Shown here piece by piece: positions 5,902 through 8,442 of a stretch of DNA of 8,442 nucleotides. Below the pieces are notes generated by a model. The model saw only the letters and a program-made list of their open reading frames with translations, was not told where the DNA came from and searched no databases. The DNA is from Oscillospiraceae bacterium. GTDB taxonomy: Bacteria; Bacillota; Clostridia; Oscillospirales; Acutalibacteraceae. The stretch spans positions 1-8,442 of the forward strand of contig WREG01000078.1 in NCBI GenBank assembly GCA_009779455.1, in the 5' to 3' direction. The first letter of the stretch is position 1; each line of letters begins with the position of its first letter. The position numbers and the translations under genes are program-made.

Positions 5902-7014
5902 TTAAAAAACGTATCTTATATCCCCGTGCAGCGGCGGCAGTTTGCCCACCTGCACCAATTCCCCGCCGCTTTCATAGGATTTGATGGCGGCGAAGGTGCA
6001 TTCTAAAGTCGCGAGGGCGTCGCGGCCCGATGCCCTTATGTAATCCGGGTGCACTCCGTTTGTCACGTCCTCCAAAAAGGCGTGTATGCGCCTGGGGAAG
6101 GTCGCGCCGAAATCTGTTATCCCAGAATCGAAAACCTCGGTTTCGGGGGTTGTTTTGTCGCCGTCCGCGTTTATTTCCGTGCCGGGCCAATAGGTCAGCT
6201 TCTCGACGCAGTTCTCGATGCAGAACGCGCCCTTTGTGCCGGAAAGCTCGAAGCTCCACCAGCCGCCAAGGCCGAAATTCGAGTCGCCCCGCTGGCTTAT
6301 GATGTAGCCCACGCCGCCGTCCGCGAATTTCATGTGGACGCTGTTTATCGAGAGCATGGGGTCGCCCGCCGCGCGCCTGATGCCGGGTCTGTCAAGAAAT
6401 GCCTGTATATGCGTAATGTCGCCGCAGTAATAGCGCATTAGGCTGAACGGGTGCGCCAAAAACGCCTTTATATGGGAATATGGCGTCTGCCAGCGGGGGG
6501 AGCCCGCCCCGTTATAGATATTTTCGCTCCCGTTGAAGCCCATTTTTTGAAGGACATACACCGTTTCGCCGATTTTGCCGTTTTTCATGTATTCACGGGC
6601 CTTATCTGAGGTTTCCGTGAAATAATGGTTCAAGTCGCAGCCCAGATACAGGCCTTTTTCCTTTGCAAAGGCGACAAGGGCTTTCGCGTCTTCCAATTCA
6701 TTGCATATGGGCTTTTCGCAAAGCACCGCCTTGCCGTATTCGAGGGCTTTGTACGCCGGCTCGAAGTGCATGCTGCCGTTGTCGTAGCCCGATGTGGTTA
6801 TCGACACCGCGTCTATCTCGGGCATGGCCGTGAGCATATCGTCAACACTGTAAAAAGCTTTAGCATCGAATTTGTCCGCCGCTTCGTCCGCTTTTTCAGG
6901 CACGAGGTCGCAGACCGCCACAAGCTCCGCCAAATCGTCATTGTCATAACATCCGGCGTGGGTGTTCCCGATGCCGCCCATGCCGACTACCGCTGTTTTT
7001 AATTTTGCTGTCAT
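5902..7014 (-). CDS. Gfo/Idh/MocA family NAD(P)-dependent oxidoreductase
   Basis: This family oxidises or reduces sugars, inositols and their derivatives. The 370-residue protein has an N-terminal Rossmann fold with GMGGIG (11-16) and Asp36 at the end of the second strand, suggesting preference for NAD. It also has the family CEKP motif with Glu100, Lys101 and Pro102. The C-terminal domain contains SHIKAFLAHPFSLMRYYCGD (180-199). His188 aligns by spacing with the usual catalytic histidine, but the expected Asp four residues before it is Ala184, and the Asp three after it is Ser191. I start at the ATG at 7014, because AAAGGA (7029-7024) lies 9 nt upstream; a longer frame from 7068 would overlap the hydrolase gene and add a non-conserved tail. 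The substrate is unknown. Confidence 0.9.
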   Translation of the reverse strand: MTAKLKTAVVGMGGIGNTHAGCYDNDDLAELVAVCDLVPEKADEAADKFDAKAFYSVDDMLTAMPEIDAVSITTSGYDNGSMHFEPAYKALEYGKAVLCEKPICNELEDAKALVAFAKEKGLYLGCDLNHYFTETSDKAREYMKNGKIGETVYVLQKMGFNGSENIYNGAGSPRWQTPYSHIKAFLAHPFSLMRYYCGDITHIQAFLDRPGIRRAAGDPMLSINSVHMKFADGGVGYIISQRGDSNFGLGGWWSFELSGTKGAFCIENCVEKLTYWPGTEINADGDKTTPETEVFDSGITDFGATFPRRIHAFLEDVTNGVHPDYIRASGRDALATLECTFAAIKSYESGGELVQVGKLPPLHGDIRYVF

Positions 7015-7042
7015 TCTGTATATTCCTTTCATTAAATATATT

Positions 7043-7912
7043 TTAAATAAAGCTAACCGCTTTCCCAATCAGCTCCCAAAGGGAATAGACCGACAGCCAA
7101 TAGCTTAAATAGTCCACAAGGGCGTTCCAGAAGATGCCGATTTTCTGGAAAAAGTTCGGTTCAAACGGCTCGACCGGGTCAAGGTCTAATTCCGTGCCGT
7201 CTATCATAGCCGTAAGCACTTTCGCTATCAGCGCGTGGCCGCTGTCGGAGGGATGCACCCGGTCGCCGAAAATAAGGCCCCCGCGCCCTGCGAAAATGCC
7301 GTGTATATCCGCTATTTCATATGCGCCGGGGTTTTCTTCAAGGTATTCAAAATAGATATCGTTCAGCATAACGTTCGCGGCTTCGTAAGCGTCTCCCACA
7401 AGGGGTATGCCGTCCATCGGGTTGTATAAGGTCTGGACGATAAACAGGGCGCCGGGGTTGAGTGCGCGGATATCCTCGACGATAAATGCGAAATTCTCTC
7501 TGAAAGCATTGAGATACGGTTCCACAAGGCTTGTGTCACCCATCATGATACGCAGCACGATGGTGATGACGTTCGCGTGGAGCAGGTCGTTGCCGCCTAT
7601 GGAAAGGTTGATAATGTCCGCTTCGGCGATGGCGTCCCGCACCGCTTCGTCCTCCATGACTTCCATCAATTGGAATGAGTCATGCCCGCCGACGGCGAAA
7701 TTCGACAGCTCGAAGTTTTTTTCGTCGGCTATCAGCTTCGCGTAGCATTTTGCGCCCTCGCTCGCGCCTTCGCCCGCCGCGATAGAATCGCCCAGCACCA
7801 CAAATTTCGAACCCGGCCCGTATGTATCCGCAGCGGTGGAAATCAATCCCAGCGGCAGAAGCAAAAGAACCGCGCAAAGGGTTATGGATATTAATTTTTT
7901 AACTGTTTTCAT
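7043..7912 (-). CDS. Secreted SGNH/GDSL-family hydrolase
   Basis: A probable esterase or lipase acting outside the cytoplasm, possibly removing acyl groups from glycans or lipids. The 289-residue protein has a signal peptide with a hydrophobic core at about 7-24 and likely cleavage after STA or STAA (residues 27-28). The SGNH residues are all present: GDSIAAGEG with Ser43 (block I), the glycines of FAVGGHDS at 72-79 (block II), SIGGNDLL with Asn108 (block III), and DRVHPSDSGH with Asp217 and His220 (block V). After the domain, a tail rich in aromatic and hydrophobic residues (about 250-289) is not part of the standard fold and may bind membrane or wall. GGAGG (7927-7923) lies 10 nt before the ATG. 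It is the first gene after a clear promoter, followed 28 nt later by the oxidoreductase. Confidence 0.93.
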   Translation of the reverse strand: MKTVKKLISITLCAVLLLLPLGLISTAADTYGPGSKFVVLGDSIAAGEGASEGAKCYAKLIADEKNFELSNFAVGGHDSFQLMEVMEDEAVRDAIAEADIINLSIGGNDLLHANVITIVLRIMMGDTSLVEPYLNAFRENFAFIVEDIRALNPGALFIVQTLYNPMDGIPLVGDAYEAANVMLNDIYFEYLEENPGAYEIADIHGIFAGRGGLIFGDRVHPSDSGHALIAKVLTAMIDGTELDLDPVEPFEPNFFQKIGIFWNALVDYLSYWLSVYSLWELIGKAVSFI

Positions 7913-7944
7913 GATTTATGCGCCTCCGATAAAAAGATGGCTCT

Positions 7945-7973
7945 ATTATATACTTTTATTTTAATAAATGCAA
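7945..7973 (-). promoter_or_regulatory. Sigma-A promoter of the hydrolase-rimM-trmD operon
   Basis: On the minus strand TTGCAT (7973-7968) is followed after exactly 17 nt by TATAAT (7950-7945). The start point would be near 7938, about 26 nt before the hydrolase ATG, with GGAGG in between. No other promoter of similar quality is seen before rimM or trmD, so this one may drive all five genes down to 3752. Confidence 0.8.
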
Positions 7974-8004
7974 TAGCAAAATTGAATATGAAAGGCTTTC
8001 GTCT

Positions 8005-8041
8005 TATAAAAATTAAAAGGGACGCCGAAACAGCGTCCCTT
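8005..8041 (-). terminator. Intrinsic terminator of the small membrane-protein gene
   Basis: On the minus strand a 9-bp stem pairs 8041-8033 (AAGGGACGC) with 8025-8017 (GCGTCCCTT) around a 7-nt loop, followed by a T-rich run TTTTAATTTTTA. It lies about 25 nt past the stop codon at 8065 and insulates that gene from the hydrolase promoter downstream. Confidence 0.88.
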
Positions 8042-8064
8042 GCAATATCCGTATCATTAATTGA

Positions 8065-8322
8065 TTAAAAAAACAGCGAACCTATAAAATTGATAACCGG
8101 GGCGAACAAAAAAACCAGTAACAGCATCCAATAACCGCTTTCAAAAAGACCGATAACGTCTTTAAAAGTGACAAGCGACAAAATCTCTTTAACCCCGGTC
8201 GGGCCTTTCTCGGGAACAGCGTCTTCAACGCCTGCGTCATTCTCATCCTGTGCGCTAACCGTCAGGGATGCAAGGCCGCAAAACATTGCAAGAGCCAATA
8301 ATACCGCTAAAAATATCTTCAT
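8065..8322 (-). CDS. Small secreted or membrane protein, function unknown
   Basis: I do not recognise a family. With the ATG at 8322 the product has 85 residues. It has a signal-peptide-like hydrophobic N-terminus (about 3-20) with possible cleavage after VSA24, and an acidic stretch QDENDAGVEDAVPE. It ends in a second hydrophobic segment, YWMLLLVFLFAPVINFIGSLFF, that finishes at the C-terminus. If the signal is cleaved, the mature peptide would be about 61 residues with a C-terminal membrane anchor. I prefer this start to the ATG four codons upstream (8334) because AAAGGA touches that ATG but lies 12 nt before this one, and because MKIFLAVLL is a typical signal start. It has its own strong terminator. 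Translation may be controlled by the hairpins at 8332-8365. Confidence 0.75.
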   Translation of the reverse strand: MKIFLAVLLALAMFCGLASLTVSAQDENDAGVEDAVPEKGPTGVKEILSLVTFKDVIGLFESGYWMLLLVFLFAPVINFIGSLFF

Positions 8323-8331
8323 GTTAAAGAC

Positions 8332-8365
8332 CATTCCTTTCTGCGAAAGGCACCAACAAGGAATG
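8332..8365 (-). promoter_or_regulatory. Leader with competing hairpins over a ribosome binding site
   Basis: The AAAGGA ribosome binding site of the small membrane-protein gene (8340-8335) can pair in two ways on the minus-strand RNA. CATTCCTT (8365-8358) pairs perfectly with AAGGAATG (8339-8332). Alternatively CCTTT (8350-8346) pairs with AAAGG (8340-8336) across a 5-nt loop. Both hide the binding site. Seen by eye; no folding energy was computed. Confidence 0.4.
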
Positions 8366-8442
8366 AAATGTGGTTGCCAATCGCTGTGGGTTTAATTTGC
8401 CGTCCAAATCTGTTAAAATATACTCTGTGGGACGGTATACTA

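Noticed and set aside
7015..7068. N-terminal extension of the oxidoreductase from an ATG at 7068
   Set aside because: It would overlap the end of the hydrolase gene, lacks a spaced ribosome binding site, and precedes the conserved start of the Rossmann fold; the ATG at 7014 has AAAGGA at 9 nt.
8397..8441. Plus-strand promoter-like boxes: TTGCCG (8397-8402), 16 nt, TATACT (8419-8424), with another TATACT at 8436-8441, inside a CCGTCC/GGACGG inverted repeat (8400-8405, 8430-8435)
   Set aside because: A divergent promoter is possible, but the -35 match is weak and no plus-strand gene can be seen before the window ends.

Overview
This 8.4 kb window looks like chromosome from an anaerobic Firmicute, probably a gut-type clostridium (Oscillospiraceae or a relative). 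This is inferred from the DUF4830 protein, the HPr beside uvrC, AAGGA/GGAGG-type ribosome binding sites, sigma-A style promoters and mixed GC content. All recognisable genes lie on the minus strand, so transcription runs from high to low coordinates.

Region 8442-8005 (first transcribed): a short secreted or membrane protein of unknown function (8065-8322). It has a leader whose ribosome binding site can fold into two competing hairpins, and a strong intrinsic terminator. Region 7973-3625: a likely five-gene operon with a clear promoter in front of an SGNH/GDSL hydrolase. It continues through a Gfo/Idh/MocA oxidoreductase, rimM, trmD and a membrane-attached polysaccharide deacetylase, and ends at an intrinsic terminator. 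The genes are tightly packed: trmD overlaps both of its neighbours. Ribosome and tRNA maturation genes therefore share a transcript with two envelope-directed hydrolases.

Region 3624-3151: a monocistronic HPr (ptsH) unit with a very good extended -10 promoter, a structured 3' region closed by a 10-bp inverted repeat, and its own terminator. Region 3139-221: uvrC, rsmD (2-nt gap) and a DUF4830 protein. The uvrC start lies immediately after the HPr terminator, with no visible Shine-Dalgarno sequence. Region 200-1: a 155-bp palindromic MITE-like element, then the first ten codons of another minus-strand gene that leaves the window.

I do not see a new defence, mobile or biosynthetic system here. 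Most of the genes are ordinary housekeeping. The less explained parts are the MITE-like element, the HPr 3' region, the terminator-uvrC junction, the leader of the small membrane protein, and an oxidoreductase with an altered active-site motif. No gap between genes exceeds 300 bases. No tRNA, rRNA or CRISPR array was found.
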